Source of the DNA: Arenicola marina
Lineage: Eukaryota; Annelida; Polychaeta; Arenicolidae
Direction: 5' to 3'
DNA length: 64,000 nucleotides
Assembly: GCA_964019135.1 (NCBI GenBank)
Contig: OZ025265.1
Span: 24,403,143 to 24,467,142, forward strand
Position 1 is the first letter of the stretch. Each line of letters starts with the position of its first letter. Shown one piece after another: positions 11,139 through 22,803 of this stretch. Position numbers and translations under genes: made by a program. Under the pieces are notes generated by a model. The model was not told where the DNA came from. It did not search any database and saw nothing but the letters and a program-made list of their open reading frames with translations.

Positions 11139-11899
11139 GTTACCCGTGGAAGGTGATATAATTATAACGGGTATAATTCCTTTACACAATGAGTGCGCAC
11201 AAGGCGTAGTTTGGGATAACGTTATAATTATTTATAAAATAGAGTGCACGTAATTGCCACTGATCTGTATTGTGACTATATACACATCAGCTGATGTTGA
11301 TCATATATGCTTATTGACGGTATTGAGTGCTTACTTGAAAAGAACATAAATATATTATTTGTAATATACGTGCATGTGTTAATTGATTGGTTGGTTGTAT
11401 ATTCAGGGCGCTTTAAACACCTTTGGTCATATCGCGTTAGCCACCTCATTATTTATGCACCGGATGCACACAGCATTAAGCTGCGGTGTTAATTATATTT
11501 TCATGTGTATTATACATAATGACAGTCGGAGACCCATTGTTATCCGGTAATGACGTTTCACGGGGACGTTAAATTAAACTAATTAAAATCCACGTCCTTA
11601 TGACTCAAACACACTACAGAAAAATGGTATCCAGAGAATAATGCAGTGACGACACCAGTGGATTTAACTCGTAGATTTACTCCTACTCAGGGCCCCCAGT
11701 GTGTACTTTCCACCCCCACCCCGTCCCCTCCCCCGCCCCCCTGCCCCCTGCCCCACATATTCTCATTTTCGGTCGTTAATATTGTTTGGCGGAAATTGGA
11801 CCCCCACCCCACGACTATTTTCGAACGCCCCGATCCGCCACTGACAATTATGATAATGAGACTCAATATTGCGGATGAGATTGGCCACTTTTATCTGAT
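11139..11899. other. Intergenic sequence after LRR-1
   Basis: This holds the 3' flank of LRR-1, a minus-strand fragment of the CCAA-tailed SINE at 11387-11445, and a C-rich block at about 11710-11750. No gene is supported. Confidence 0.5.
11387..11445 (-). repeat. SINE 3'-end fragment
   Basis: 'ttggttggttgtatattcag' followed by 'ggtcatatcgcgtta' matches the 3' end of the SINE at 7709-7972 in inverted orientation. Confidence 0.6.
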
Positions 11900-12099
11900 G
11901 ATTGCGATGATGACCATGGTTAACTTGTAAAATGTTGGCCGTGATGCCTATGTTTCCACAAGCCTACCTAAGTGTACCTTACTCGGCTTAATTTGGTCTT
12001 CCAACCGCCCACAATAGCACGAAACCCCTTATTTAGGTCGCAGTCTCGTCTGCTGGGTCGGCCACGCACCGTCATTGCGACCTTGTGAGTTTTGCCAGC

Positions 12100-13407
12100 A
12101 TGGCGGTCGCTGCTCTGATAGCCAGCTTGATCCTGACTTTATGGGTTTCGCCTGTGTTTCCCAATGGATTCTGTGACGTGTTAGCTGATGAAGGTTGCAT
12201 CTGCCGTGAATATTACGGTGAAGTCGTAGTCCACTGCAATGACCTTGACCTCACTGCCTTTCCCGTGCTGAATTTCGCCGACGAGACGCTGACAATCGAC
12301 GTTCTGGATGTGTCCGGGAACAGGATTTGTGAACTTTCAGAAGACGCCTTTATCTCCGGAAGGATACGACACCTTACGATGAACTATAACGAAGGGGGAG
12401 AAATGTCGTCTGCTTTCTTCAGCAACTTGACGCGAAGCGTGACGTCATACTTCGAGTCTATCACGATGGACAACTCCGGATTTACAGAGCTTCCTGACTT
12501 TAGCGATGGCTTCGAGAGGCTACGGAAAATCTCTTTTCGAAATAACCTTATAGTTTCTCTTAATTTTATGTTGCTGCGCTATATTCCAAACTTGGAAGAA
12601 GTGTATCTCTCAGGTAATCCAATACAGACAGAATTTGACGTAACTTCATGGAGTTATCTATCGTTACGCGTCTTTGACATTTCATGGGATGTTGGTTTTG
12701 GACCGGTACTATTTGAGCAGCTTTCTAGAGCCGCCGGCCTTTTTCTGGAGACGCTGTCAGCTCAGGGGAGTTCATTTGGACCCGCAAGTGCTGAGTACAT
12801 TGGAGAATTTGTCTCGTTACAGTTTTTGGAGATAAAGGGATGTCATCTGGACGATGATTCTTTGAAGTTTATTGACCGAGGGTGGTATATATATCCCCCT
12901 ATTCGCGAGCTAAGTTTTCCTGATAACATTCTCACAGAGATCCCTCGTAAATTTGTTAGTGATCTCGGCGATCTTCACGTCATCGACTTGTCTAATAATG
13001 CCATTGAACTGGTAACCAATGGCAGTTTTCGACACAACCCGCACCTGGCTTATATTGACCTGAGTCACAACAACATCCGGGTAGTGGAACCCATGGCCTT
13101 CACCCGTGATGACGTCATCGAACAGCTTCGTGAAATCGACTTATCTCACAATTATCTGCTGACCCTTCACAATGACGTCATGAACGGTCTCGCTGTTGGT
13201 GAAACTAACCTGCTAATTGCTCATAATCCGTGGATCTGCGATTGCGATCTTGGAGCATTAGCTCTATATGCCTTTCTGGAATCCGCCGGTCGCCCCGGAC
13301 CTCTTGATCCCTATGAAGTATTCCACGAGTTACGCTGCTCCACCCCAGCCAGGCTGTCTGGCACCCTCCTGAAGGACCTGCAAGGCGAGACAGATGTGAT
13401 GTGCTGA
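12100..13407 (+). CDS. Secreted leucine-rich repeat protein (LRR-2)
   Basis: A single exon of 435 residues, started at the ATG at 12100 so the product opens with a clean signal peptide (MAVAALIASLILTLWVSPVF). The N-terminal cap is FCDVLADEGCIC ... VVVHC. LRRs include LDVSGNRI, ISFRNNLI, VYLSGNPI, IDLSNNAI and IDLSHNNI. The LRRCT cap is NPWICDCDLGAL ... LRC, with a terminal DVMC. It is predicted to be extracellular, with no membrane anchor. It shares framework blocks with LRR-1 (MDNSGFTE, PDFS, SHNNIRVVE, NPW-C-CDL), so the two are paralogues. Residue 77 is Cys where the downstream copy has Arg, leaving an odd, unpaired cysteine. Polyadenylation-type AATAAA occurs near 13631. The ligand and role are unknown; host-defence recognition is only a family-level guess. 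Confidence 0.88.
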   Translation: MAVAALIASLILTLWVSPVFPNGFCDVLADEGCICREYYGEVVVHCNDLDLTAFPVLNFADETLTIDVLDVSGNRICELSEDAFISGRIRHLTMNYNEGGEMSSAFFSNLTRSVTSYFESITMDNSGFTELPDFSDGFERLRKISFRNNLIVSLNFMLLRYIPNLEEVYLSGNPIQTEFDVTSWSYLSLRVFDISWDVGFGPVLFEQLSRAAGLFLETLSAQGSSFGPASAEYIGEFVSLQFLEIKGCHLDDDSLKFIDRGWYIYPPIRELSFPDNILTEIPRKFVSDLGDLHVIDLSNNAIELVTNGSFRHNPHLAYIDLSHNNIRVVEPMAFTRDDVIEQLREIDLSHNYLLTLHNDVMNGLAVGETNLLIAHNPWICDCDLGALALYAFLESAGRPGPLDPYEVFHELRCSTPARLSGTLLKDLQGETDVMC

Positions 13408-14560
13408 GGGAACACCAGACAACTGCTATAATTATCTGTTACTGCTTCAATCATTCTTGACGATAACTAAGGATTGTGCCTCTTATTGTAGTAGCTTTTC
13501 AGACCAGCGACCATTTAAAACTTAGTTTTGTTCTACCTGTTTGTCAAACCAAATTGGTTGTTCAAATTGCTTTTAATTGATGAAATGGTGTACATAGATT
13601 ATTTCTAAGATATGCTCCATAATTGTTCTCGAATAAAAAAACGTAATCGTAATAAAACATTTTGTAAATCGAAATATATTGTTTGTAGATGTTTACATCC
13701 AATTTGTACTCCCACGAAGCCTTGACCTAGTCCTGGCACTTTACTTTAAATTATTTGCAAACAGTTATTAATCCTAATAAAATATTTTCTAAATCTGGTT
13801 TCGCGTTATCCAAAACGGACATCCCGAATGTCCCGAATATAATTTCGGTCATTTTTTTCGAATTAATTTCAGTGGCGATGGAGCGGTACTAAACCCTTCC
13901 GCATGCAGTATGTTAGATTACATGCTAAGTAAATGCTGGTACCTTCCCAATTTGAAAACAATTAACATGCTAGGTGAATTTGCTATTTAAATGTTCAGTT
14001 CTACTCAGGGAAAACACTTGCCCATTGACATCATCTCACGATTTCTGCTCAACACTGCTCGAGAGTGTACATAATCGTACTTAGCCATTACGCAGATTGT
14101 AGAGAGGGCAATGCAGTAAATAGTCGTTAAAAGTATCTGCAACTTCTCGATCTAGATCCGTTTGGTGATTTCCACTGGTTTCCGAGTCTTACGAGAGATT
14201 ACGTGAGAAAAGTAGCAGCTCGCCCATTTCGCCAATCCTGTCTTAGACCATTAGCGAAACAATATCTGAATACCAAATCGAGGGACAAGGCACTCCTTTT
14301 TTCCAATTTGCCTGGCACGTAGAGTTTGGAATCAGGGGATGAACTTGCCTAATGTACAGCTAATCATCTTTTTGGCCGCCATTTTCAAAATGGCCGTCAA
14401 AAATAATGCTAATTATGTTTGTTCTATTTTTTCACAATGTCACAATGTGATTTTTCTTTAGAATTTACCATGCCCACACAGGTCGCAACTTATATACGTT
14501 AGTTCAGTGAGCCATTCTGCATCTGTCGATATGTCATTGTAGATAGTTTGAATAATTATG
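13408..14560. other. 3' flank of LRR-2
   Basis: AT-rich sequence with AATAAA-type signals at about 13631 and 13650. It is part of the duplicated unit and matches 16067-17225. I see no separate gene. Confidence 0.6.
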
Positions 14561-17225
14561 ATTACGATGATGACCATGGTTAACTTGTACAACGTTGGCC
14601 GTGATGCCTATGTTTCCACAAGCCGACCTAAGTGTACCTTACTCGGCTTAATTTGGTCTTCGAACCGCCCACAATAGCACGAAACCCCTTATTTAGGTCG
14701 CAGTCTCGTCTGTTGGGTCGGCCACGCAGCGTCATTGCGACCTTGTGTGTTCTGCCAGCATGGCGGTCGCTGCTCTGATAACCAGCTTGATCCTGACTTT
14801 ATGTGTATCGCCTGTGTTTCCCAATGGATTCTGTGACGTGTTAGCTGATGAAGGCTGCATCTGCCGTGAATATTACGGTGAAGTCGTAGTCCACTGCAAT
14901 GACCTTGACCTCACTGCCTTTCCCGTGCTGAATTTCGCCGACGAGACGCTGACAATCGACGTTCTAGATGTGTCCGGGAACAGGATTCGTGAACTTTCAG
15001 AAGACGCCTTTATCTCCGGAAGGATACGACACCTTACGATGAACTATAACGAAGGGGGAGAAATGTCGTCTGCTTTCTTCAGCAACTTGACGCGAAGCGT
15101 GACGTCATACTTCGAGTCTATCACGATGGACAACTCCGGATTTACAGAGCTTCCTGACTTTAGCGATGGCTTCGAGAGGCTACGGAAAATCTCTTTTCGA
15201 AATAACCTTATAGTTTCTCTTAATTTTATGTTGCTGCGCTATATTCCAAACTTGGAAGAAGTGTATCTCTCAGGTAATCCAATACAGACAGAATTTGACG
15301 TAACTTCATGGAGTTATCTATCGTTACGCGTCTTTGACATTTCATGGGATGTTGGTTTTGGACCGGTACTATTTGAGCAGCTTTCTAGAGCCGCCGGCTT
15401 TTTTCTGGAGACGCTGTCAGCTCAGGGGAGTTCATTTGGACCCGCAAGTGCTGAGTACATTGGAGAATTTGTCTCGTTACAGTTTTTGGAGATAAAGGGA
15501 TGTCATCTGGACGATGATTCTTTGAAATTTATTGACCGAGGGTGGTATATATATCCCCCTATTCGCGAGCTAAGTTTTCCTGATAACATTCTCACAGAGA
15601 TCCCTCGTAAATTTGTTAGTGATCTCGGCGATCTTCACGTCATCGACTTGTCTAATAATGGGATTGAACTGGTAACCAATGGCAGTTTTCGACACAACCC
15701 GCACCTGGCTTATATTGACCTGAGTCACAACAACATCCGGGTAGTGGTCCCCTGGCCTTCACCCGTGATGACGTCATCGAACAGCTTCGCGAAATCGACT
15801 TATCTCACAATTATCTGCTGACCCTTCACAATGACGTCATGAACGGTCTCACTGTTGGTGAAACTGACCTGCTAATTGCTCATAATCCGTGGACCTGCGA
15901 TTGCGATCTTGGAGCGTTAGCTCTATATGCCTTTCTGGAATCCGCCGGTCGCCCCGGACCTCTTGATCCCTATGAAGTATTCCACGAGTTACGCTGCTCC
16001 ACCCCAGCCAGACTGTCTGGCACCCTCCTGAAGGACCTGCAAAGCGAGACAGATGTGATGTGCTGAGGGAACACCAGACAACTGCTATAATTAACTGTAA
16101 TAATTAAATGCTTCAATCATTCTTCACGATAACTAAGGATTGCGCCTCTTATTGTAGTAGCTTTTCAGACCAGCGACCCTTTAAAACTTAGTTTTGTTCT
16201 ACCTGTTTGTCAAATCAAATTGGTTATTCGAATTGCTTTTAATTGATGAAAATTGCACAGTATAAATGGTGTACATAGATTCTAAGATATGCTATCTCCA
16301 GAATTGTTCTCCAATAAAAAAACGTAATCGTAATAAAACATTTTGTAAATCGAAATATATTGTTTGTAGATGTTTACATCCAATTTGTACTCCCACGAAC
16401 CCTTGACCTAGTCCTGGCACTTTACTTTAAATTATTTGCAAACAGTTATTAATCCTAATAAAATATTTTCTAAATCTGGTTTCGCGTTATCCAAAACGGA
16501 CATCCCGAATGTTTTATAATTTCTGGTCATTTTTTTCGAATTAATTTCAGTGGCGATGGAGTTGCGCTGCGGTACTAAACCCTTCCGCATGCAGTATGTT
16601 AGATTGGTACCTTCCCAATTTGAAAACAATTAACATGCTAGGTGAATTTGCTATTTAAATGTTCAGTTCTACTCAGGAAAAACTCTTGCCCATTGACATC
16701 ATCTCACGATATCTGCTCAACACTGCTCGAGAGTGTGCATAATCGTACTTAGCCATTACGCAGATTGTAGAGAGGGCTATGCAGTAAATAGTCGTTAAAA
16801 GTATCTGCAACTTCTCGATCTAGATCCGTTTGGTGATTTCCACTGGTTTCCGTGTCTTACGAGAGATTACGTGAGAAAAGTAGCAGCTCGCCCATTTCGC
16901 CAATCCTGTCTTAGACCATTAGCGAAACAGTATCTGAATACCAAATCGAGGCACTCCTTTTTTCCAATTTGCCTGGCACGTAGAGTTTGGAATCAGGGAA
17001 TGAACTTGCCTAATGTACAGCTAATCAGCTTTTTGGCCGCCATTTTCAAAAAGGCCGTCAAAAATAATGCTAATTATGTTTGTTCTATTTTTTCACAATG
17101 TCACAATGTGATTTTTCTTTAGAATTGATCATGCCCACACAGGTCGCAACTTATATACGTTAGTTCAGTGAGCCATTCTGCATCTGTCGATATGTCATTG
17201 TAGATAGTTTGAATAATTATGTTGA
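14561..17225 (+). repeat. 2.66-kb tandem duplication, copy 2
   Basis: Head-to-tail partner of 11900-14560. It ends at 'gaataattatg' (about 17220), the same word that precedes the copy boundary near 14551, as expected for unequal exchange. Confidence 0.9.
14760..16066 (+). pseudogene. LRR-2 duplicate broken by a one-base deletion (LRR-3)
   Basis: Nearly identical to LRR-2 from its ATG (14760) through SHNNIRVV. There the sequence reads 'gtagtggtcccctggcc' where the intact copy reads 'gtagtggaacccatggcc', one base fewer (about 15748-15753). The frame shifts and stops at 15821 after 353 residues, removing the last LRR and the whole LRRCT cap. The lost C-terminal part remains readable in another frame to 16066, ending in DVMC. 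Other changes include Ala8Thr, Trp15Cys and Cys77Arg. The product would be an LRR protein without its C-cap, probably unstable; an assembly error is an alternative explanation. Confidence 0.85.
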
Positions 17226-17797
17226 TGATCGGGCCCTTTATGTCCAGTTAATTAAGCAAGGACACCTTTTGGTTGATCTGGACGTGGCTCTAACGAGAAT
17301 CAATTATCAATGTCTCCTCTGAGTCCTCCAGTTTGACATGAAGACGAGAATGCGAGCGGTGATGGAAAGGGTGCCGCGTGGGGGGTTCTCACGTAAGGCC
17401 AGCCGGGATACGGATGTATGTTACTGACGGAAGCGAAAAAGACCGATTGCGCTTCGGCGCTATTCACGGTTGGGAGAAGTGGGTTTTGAACGGTCATACG
17501 TACAACGCATCAACTGAGAGGTATTGCTTCTAAAAGCACGACACAGACCTAATAGGCGAGATGAAGTAACAGTCTCAAGGTTGTTCGCGACATGTGTAAC
17601 AATGTTGAACACAAGTCTCCGGTAGAGGGAAGAATGATCTCGCGAGTACAGATGTCACAAATGGAACACTTAATTAAAGATGTTGTTTATTATTTAGTGA
17701 TGTACAAACCAAAATCGTATTTTCTTGGTGCGATGTTGTGCCATCGTAAGATTGCCCCCACCCGCGCGCGATAGGATAAGATGATATAAAGTTTTAT
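17226..17797. other. Gene-free stretch
   Basis: Unique-looking sequence after the LRR duplication. No open frame with a recognisable domain. Confidence 0.5.
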
Positions 17798-18205
17798 TTA
17801 AAGTTGCATGTCGAGCTCTTTCCCGCCAAAACTAATGAGGTCAAAATACATACAAGAATCAGTCCTTGAATCATTCAAGACTTTTTTTATCTATACTCCA
17901 CACATACCAGACTGCCAAATAGTGTCTCTTAGCCTTGTCCGTGATATCAATTTACCACAAGTTTTCATTTTAGTGGTAAACGTCATCAGTTTGTGTGCTT
18001 CGCGATGCTTTGGTATAAGTAGCAGTGCCGCGACCGAGTTCTGTGGTGGCCCGGGATAGACACGTTTGCCACCCCACAGCCGAAACGGCGATGTTTATCA
18101 GGTTTCTAAATTTATAGAATGAAACAATCGAGTTTTCTGCAAATTTTGATATAAATTTCGCCTAGGCTTAGTTTTGGCGGGAAACAACTCCACATGCAAC
18201 TTTAA
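17798..18205. repeat. MITE with about 37-bp terminal inverted repeats
   Basis: The left end 'ttaaagttgcatgtcgagct', continuing 'tttcccgccaaaacta', is matched in inverted orientation at about 18171-18205. The interior word 'gaatgaaacaatcgagtttt' (about 18117-18136) recurs at about 51159, so part of the element is dispersed. Confidence 0.6.
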
Positions 18206-18399
18206 TGTCGGTGGGTAAAAGTCAACAATACACATTATGCCAGTGCTATTGACCGCCAATGACAAAATGACATGAGCTAATGAGATATATTTACATAGGC
18301 TATTGCGCCATTGTAACATATATGTACTCTGATGATACCCGAGTGGCCGGAGTGAACGAATGGTGAGGCGATTATAGGCTTTATTACGGCTGCACATGG

Positions 18400-18635
18400 C
18401 AAGACGAGGATTAAACATACAGGGCTTTCTGCCAGTGTGAACACTCGATCGCTTCAGTATTGTGGTCACACAATACTGAATATACATTAGTAGCAGTTTG
18501 AAGTAGCAGTTAGTAGCATTAATGAAAGTCGCTCTATGCAAACCAATGAAAAGACCCATTTCTGCAAATGACAACACGAGGATTAGATATACAGGGCGTT
18601 CTGCCTGTTAGAACACTCGCTTCGGTTGTGAGGAC
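18400..18635 (+). repeat. Direct repeat pair
   Basis: 'gacgaggattaaacatacag' with 'ggctttctgccagtgtgaac' near 18403 recurs as 'cacgaggattagatatacag' with 'ggcgttctgcctgttagaac' near 18574. The 60-bp copies are about 170 bases apart. Confidence 0.55.
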
Positions 18636-20521
18636 CAGTCACCAGACCAGCCGTCACAACCGGCGTATTTGGCGGCTTATAATTCTCCACCAATCACAGG
18701 CTAACTTTTTTTCGTTGTTGAGCATATAGCTGCCTTGATACTTCATTGAATTCTGGTTACAAACTGTTGTCTAAACGCGTGGCATACATATAGTTGGTCC
18801 ATTTTTTAACACGTAATTAGTTTCCTTTAAGTTATGCATGTTATGAAGGTAACTGCATCCAATCTTTTTGATACTCTTGTAAACTTCTAATGCGATAACT
18901 GATAGCCGGCCACGTCAAATTGCCACGCCAAGACACACAATGGGAATAAATTCTAAACTGTGCGGCTTTTAGACACACATTTGACCTATAACCAACGAGG
19001 CATTATGGTGTCTCATGAGAGCCCATAAAACCAGTCATTAATGCAGTTTATTGTCATATGCATGTATTCTCAAAGCTTTCAGGTGTTTTGCCCACCTCAG
19101 AGTCTGGGATTTGCATCGATCACATGAAATTGTGTAATCGGCTGGTGGGCCGCTTTCATCATAGTCTTTAACATGATAACAAGCACATCTGCTATGGTTT
19201 AATAAATCATCGCGTTACCCATCCATATCTAGGTGTGCTTAGCGCTCCCGATCATCAAATGATTTATATTCATATTGATATCACTTTAAGAGATTGTAGA
19301 TATCCATTGTAGATGATTCTGCCATCTCCCGCTCGCGGAACTGACCAACAGTCTACATACCAAAAACAAAACAAAACCACCGACGAGGCGAAAATCGTTT
19401 GAAAACATCATCATTCTACATGAATAAATGAATCAACGTTGATATAGATGTGTATGGCCATAATAAAGTACCATCGATCAGGGCTGTCATCCACCTATAG
19501 CGTCATCACAAGGGTCCAAGTGCAAGTGGGTTATGTCTTTCTTCGCTGTCCCTGCCAAACAAAGGCATTCGATCCATGACGAATCTTGAGCATGGTGGTC
19601 CTCGCTTTAGTCTGTACGGAGCAGTAAACAATTGTGGTTCAGAAGGGTCAACGTCCTCCATCTTACACCCCCCCCCCCCCCTCAGGCCCTCTGTACGTCA
19701 GGCTATACATATGTATCTGTCGCTTCAGATGAATTGCAGCTGTAGTGAACATGAGATAACATACCACCATCAACCCAATGGATAAGACACATATTTATAA
19801 AGGGGAAACACGTACATCATTTTATTTGGATCATCGCGCTTCTCATCATATGTTGCTAGGAAATTATTTATTATTTTGAAATGGCGTCAACCGTTTTTCT
19901 GTCTGGGCGCCGGGAGCGCTTGCCGAGGGAGGGAGTGCAGAGAGTTCAGTAGCCCCGCCCCCTCGCACCACCACCATATAATGTGAGTTTTGGCCTTATA
20001 TATATGTGCAAACCGGGGTATCTGTTTTGTGGCCTGACTCAACGGCGTTTACACTAGTCAAATATAATCATAACGCAGTGTATATAGACAGCATAACGCA
20101 CACACCTATGCCACGGAACAGCTATATTGTGGCACAACGCAAATACCGTAGCTGTTCGTACGAACGTGAAAATGGGATTAACGTAGTTTAAGGGTTCTAA
20201 AGAGCACATTTTGTCACCTTTTGACGCTTGCTTTCAAATTAATGTTTTAAAAAAACATATGCACTAAAATCTATATTATACCTTAGCGCGTGGAATTCGC
20301 CAAATCTTTATGTATGCAACAACTTAATGCAGATGCGAGTGCGGAGGGGGTATTGTGGAACAGCCATATATGTAATACTGGCTGCAGCACAGCAAATTGA
20401 AGTGGCGCCAGTGTCTCCCTATCTTATGTCATCACCCGTCCAGCTTGCTCTATCTTATGTCATCATCCGTCCTGCTTGCTCCCATTTTGCCCGACGCAAT
20501 ATGATCCCAGCTAGAAGACGA
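18636..20521. other. Gene-free stretch
   Basis: No supported gene. A poly-C run lies at about 19669-19682 and several AT-rich blocks are present. Confidence 0.45.
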
Positions 20522-20705
20522 TTGGTTGTATATTGAGGACGCTTTAACCAATTATGGTCATATCGCGTCAATGAGAGAAGATAGAGAGGAGCTATGTCCC
20601 CGGGGGTAATCCCCTACTCTTTGCGAAGGACATGGAATCTTTATCCTACGACGACACAGACATGACCACAGCGAGGCTCGAACCACCACCCAGGGGACGA
20701 GGACG
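20522..20705 (-). repeat. Truncated CCAA-tailed SINE, minus strand
   Basis: It begins 'ttggttgtatattgaggacg', includes 'ggtcatatcgcgtcaatgag' and 'taatcccctactctttgcga', and is cut just after the B-box complement 'ggctcgaacc'. Same family as 7709-7972. Confidence 0.7.
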
Positions 20706-21377
20706 GATACGTAAACCATAGACAACATATGACCACTAAACGACTGCAGCGGCCATTTCCACATCGCGTACTGAGTGAGAGAATGTAATAGTAAAATGTA
20801 GCTATGGGCAGGCGTTCCGCTATGATGCAATTGTCCCTCTGCTGTACGTAAAACTAGGTCAATTCTTTCCATCACAATTATCTTTCATATTCAAAAAATT
20901 TAAATGAAATTAGCCGAAGATATATTTCTTATACTGACATTAGTGATGTTCAGCAAATAGGCTACAACGTGCGTGGGTAATCGCCTCTATTAGGAGAGTA
21001 AGTACCGGTGATGCGTGACAAGTACACAATTCAGGGATCTGCGCATGGGTGTTAAATATCTCGGCCAGTAGGGGGCAGCATCGTACAATTATATGAACAG
21101 CCGTCAATATTGTTATTCGGTTCCCGTTATTATTTTCCATGTTGATCGCAAGAACCCGCCGATAACAGTTCATTGAAATTGTGTACGGTATATATCTGTG
21201 TCGATCGGCTTCGACAAAATATCGAGAATATCTAAACAGGAAGTTTTCACCATCGCAAACACCATAGGCCTGTATGGTGCATATATAGTTGTCTATATCA
21301 CGTTTGAACACGTAGTCGTTGTTAAGACCATGACATTAAACATGTCTTGACAAAACAAACCAGTATCATGATTAATA
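20706..21377. other. 3' flank of the fucosyltransferase gene
   Basis: Probably 3' untranslated or intergenic sequence of the minus-strand gene that ends at 21378. The minus-strand frame at 20940-21311 has no recognisable domain and I do not call it. Confidence 0.4.
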
Positions 21378-22691
21378 TCATGCATATCCAGAAATCAACT
21401 GGCCGTGCCTCGGCCATTTGTTCGGGTAAGCTTTTTGACACGTGCCCTTACCATCCCACCAACCGCCAATATCAGAATAGACTTTCACCGAAGTCGTGTT
21501 GTGCAAATGTACGCACAAGTGACAGAAAGCATCTTTCATCATTTGTTTCTTTGTAATTACAGTGTACTTCTCTCTCCATGCAAAGTATTTGTTGTATTCA
21601 TACTCATTGTTTGACAGGTACTTTAAATATCTCACTAGTGCTTTCGCGGAATCGAAATCCATAACATTGATGACTGAATGATTACCCGTGTCTCGGGTAT
21701 AATTTGTTCCCCCGTAAACGATCGGGATAATTTCCGTTTCGAGGCATCTAAATACTTTCTCAGTAACGTAATCTCGGCAAACGCTATTTTCGAAAGCCAG
21801 GTAAAATTTATATACTGAGGGTATCATTTCTGACAGACACCGTGATCCGTTTCCACGTGGACATTTCAACTCGCCACACCCTCCAAAAACGTCTACGTTA
21901 ATATATTGCGCGAGCTCTGCAACAAAGGCCTCTCTTTTGCTATGAGTGTGGCAGTGACTGACCACCCAGGCGATATCCTTTGTTCTCGTTGCCAGGGGAT
22001 ACTTGAGCTTGTAATTAAATCCCGCGAGCTGAGGTGATCTTTTGCGCACGGTCCGTTGCACCGGAAGAGAAATATCCGAGTCCAATCTGTATGTCATCGT
22101 GATGTTAAAGACGCCGTCAAAGTCGCCGATATCGACATTGGCATAAATGGGAGACTCTCTCAAGAAAAAGACGTAGAGCTGGTCCGATGGTCGAGTGCTA
22201 TAATTATGCGGGAGCAAGCTTTGCACGGCATTCTTCATGTGAAACACGACGGCGCTGGCGTCCTGCAGATAGCTCCGATTGGTAGTGACGTCACAGGCCC
22301 GGATCGGGCAGCCTGTGTCCGTGAAAGGTGATTGGCCTAAATCCCCCAGCATGTAATCTGCATGTTCGTGGAATGGGTTCCACAGAAGTATTTTCTTTAT
22401 CGTCGTTTCGACGGTTGCCCCATGAATATTGTACCCTGCGCCTGCTGCTAGAGATGTGGTCGTGGTGACACGGATTTTTTTTCGGATTCCTCCTGCGATA
22501 GAATCCGTCAAATTACCATCATAACCCGCAGGTAAGTTCACGTCACGCGTAGAAACCCGACCCGCCGTATATCCTGGAGAGTATTCCGTGAAGTGAACCT
22601 TACCCGTGAACATGAACCCCCACAGGACAACACACACAATGACACAAGTCACAACAATAAGGAAAAACAATGTTTGCTGCGATGGTCTCAT
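21378..22691 (-). CDS. Alpha-1,3-fucosyltransferase, GT10 family
   Basis: A single-exon gene of 437 residues, minus strand, starting at the ATG at 22691. A longer in-frame reading begins with GTG and is unlikely. It should transfer fucose from GDP-fucose in alpha-1,3/4 linkage to N-acetylglucosamine-type acceptors in the Golgi lumen. It has type II topology: a short cytoplasmic MRPSQQ, then a signal-anchor (LFFLIVVTCVIVCVVLWGFMF), a serine/threonine-rich stem, and the catalytic domain. Family signatures are SHCHTHSKREAFVAEL, VDVFGGCG and, diagnostic of GT10, YKFYLAFENSVCRDYVTEK followed by PIVYGG. Several N-glycosylation sequons are present (NRS, NYS, NIT, NYT). The length is normal for the family. 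The exact acceptor, and orthology to a particular vertebrate FUT, cannot be read from sequence alone. Confidence 0.93.
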   Translation of the reverse strand: MRPSQQTLFFLIVVTCVIVCVVLWGFMFTGKVHFTEYSPGYTAGRVSTRDVNLPAGYDGNLTDSIAGGIRKKIRVTTTTSLAAGAGYNIHGATVETTIKKILLWNPFHEHADYMLGDLGQSPFTDTGCPIRACDVTTNRSYLQDASAVVFHMKNAVQSLLPHNYSTRPSDQLYVFFLRESPIYANVDIGDFDGVFNITMTYRLDSDISLPVQRTVRKRSPQLAGFNYKLKYPLATRTKDIAWVVSHCHTHSKREAFVAELAQYINVDVFGGCGELKCPRGNGSRCLSEMIPSVYKFYLAFENSVCRDYVTEKVFRCLETEIIPIVYGGTNYTRDTGNHSVINVMDFDSAKALVRYLKYLSNNEYEYNKYFAWREKYTVITKKQMMKDAFCHLCVHLHNTTSVKVYSDIGGWWDGKGTCQKAYPNKWPRHGQLISGYA

Positions 22692-22706
22692 CTTTTTCCT
22701 GGATAT

Positions 22707-22803
22707 TATGCTACGTAGTTCGATTGATGAGCACTGTTTGTGCCACACAGTGCAGTGATGTCCCTTGATGTTCTTCCATCAGCAGGTAGTCCTATGTACT
22801 AAA
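22707..22803. repeat. About 100-bp direct repeat at the fucosyltransferase 5' flank, copy 1
   Basis: 'gctacgtagttcgattgatg' through 'gtcctatgtactaaag' lies directly upstream of the gene start and recurs at 23770-23885 in the same orientation. Confidence 0.8.

Larger units (their letters stand above)
11900..14560 (+). repeat. 2.66-kb tandem duplication, copy 1
   Basis: This segment and 14561-17225 align along their whole length at a 2660-base offset. They include the LRR coding region, about 190 bases of promoter-side sequence and more than 1 kb of 3' flank. Differences are scattered substitutions and small indels; for example, 'catgctaagtaaatgc' near 13921 is missing from copy 2. The junction word 'gatgaccatggttaacttgt' begins both copies. 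Confidence 0.9.

Noticed and set aside
9807..16066. Somatically assembled VLR locus
   Set aside because: Each gene is complete in one exon with its own caps. No separate LRR cassettes were seen, and no stalk or GPI-anchor region is encoded.
18098..18577. 159-codon minus-strand frame
   Set aside because: Covers the end of a MITE and a direct-repeat pair; no recognisable domain.
20940..21311. 123-codon minus-strand frame downstream of the fucosyltransferase
   Set aside because: No domain; better explained as 3' untranslated sequence.
22692..22748. N-terminal extension of the fucosyltransferase
   Set aside because: It would need a GTG start and lies in the duplicated 5' flank.
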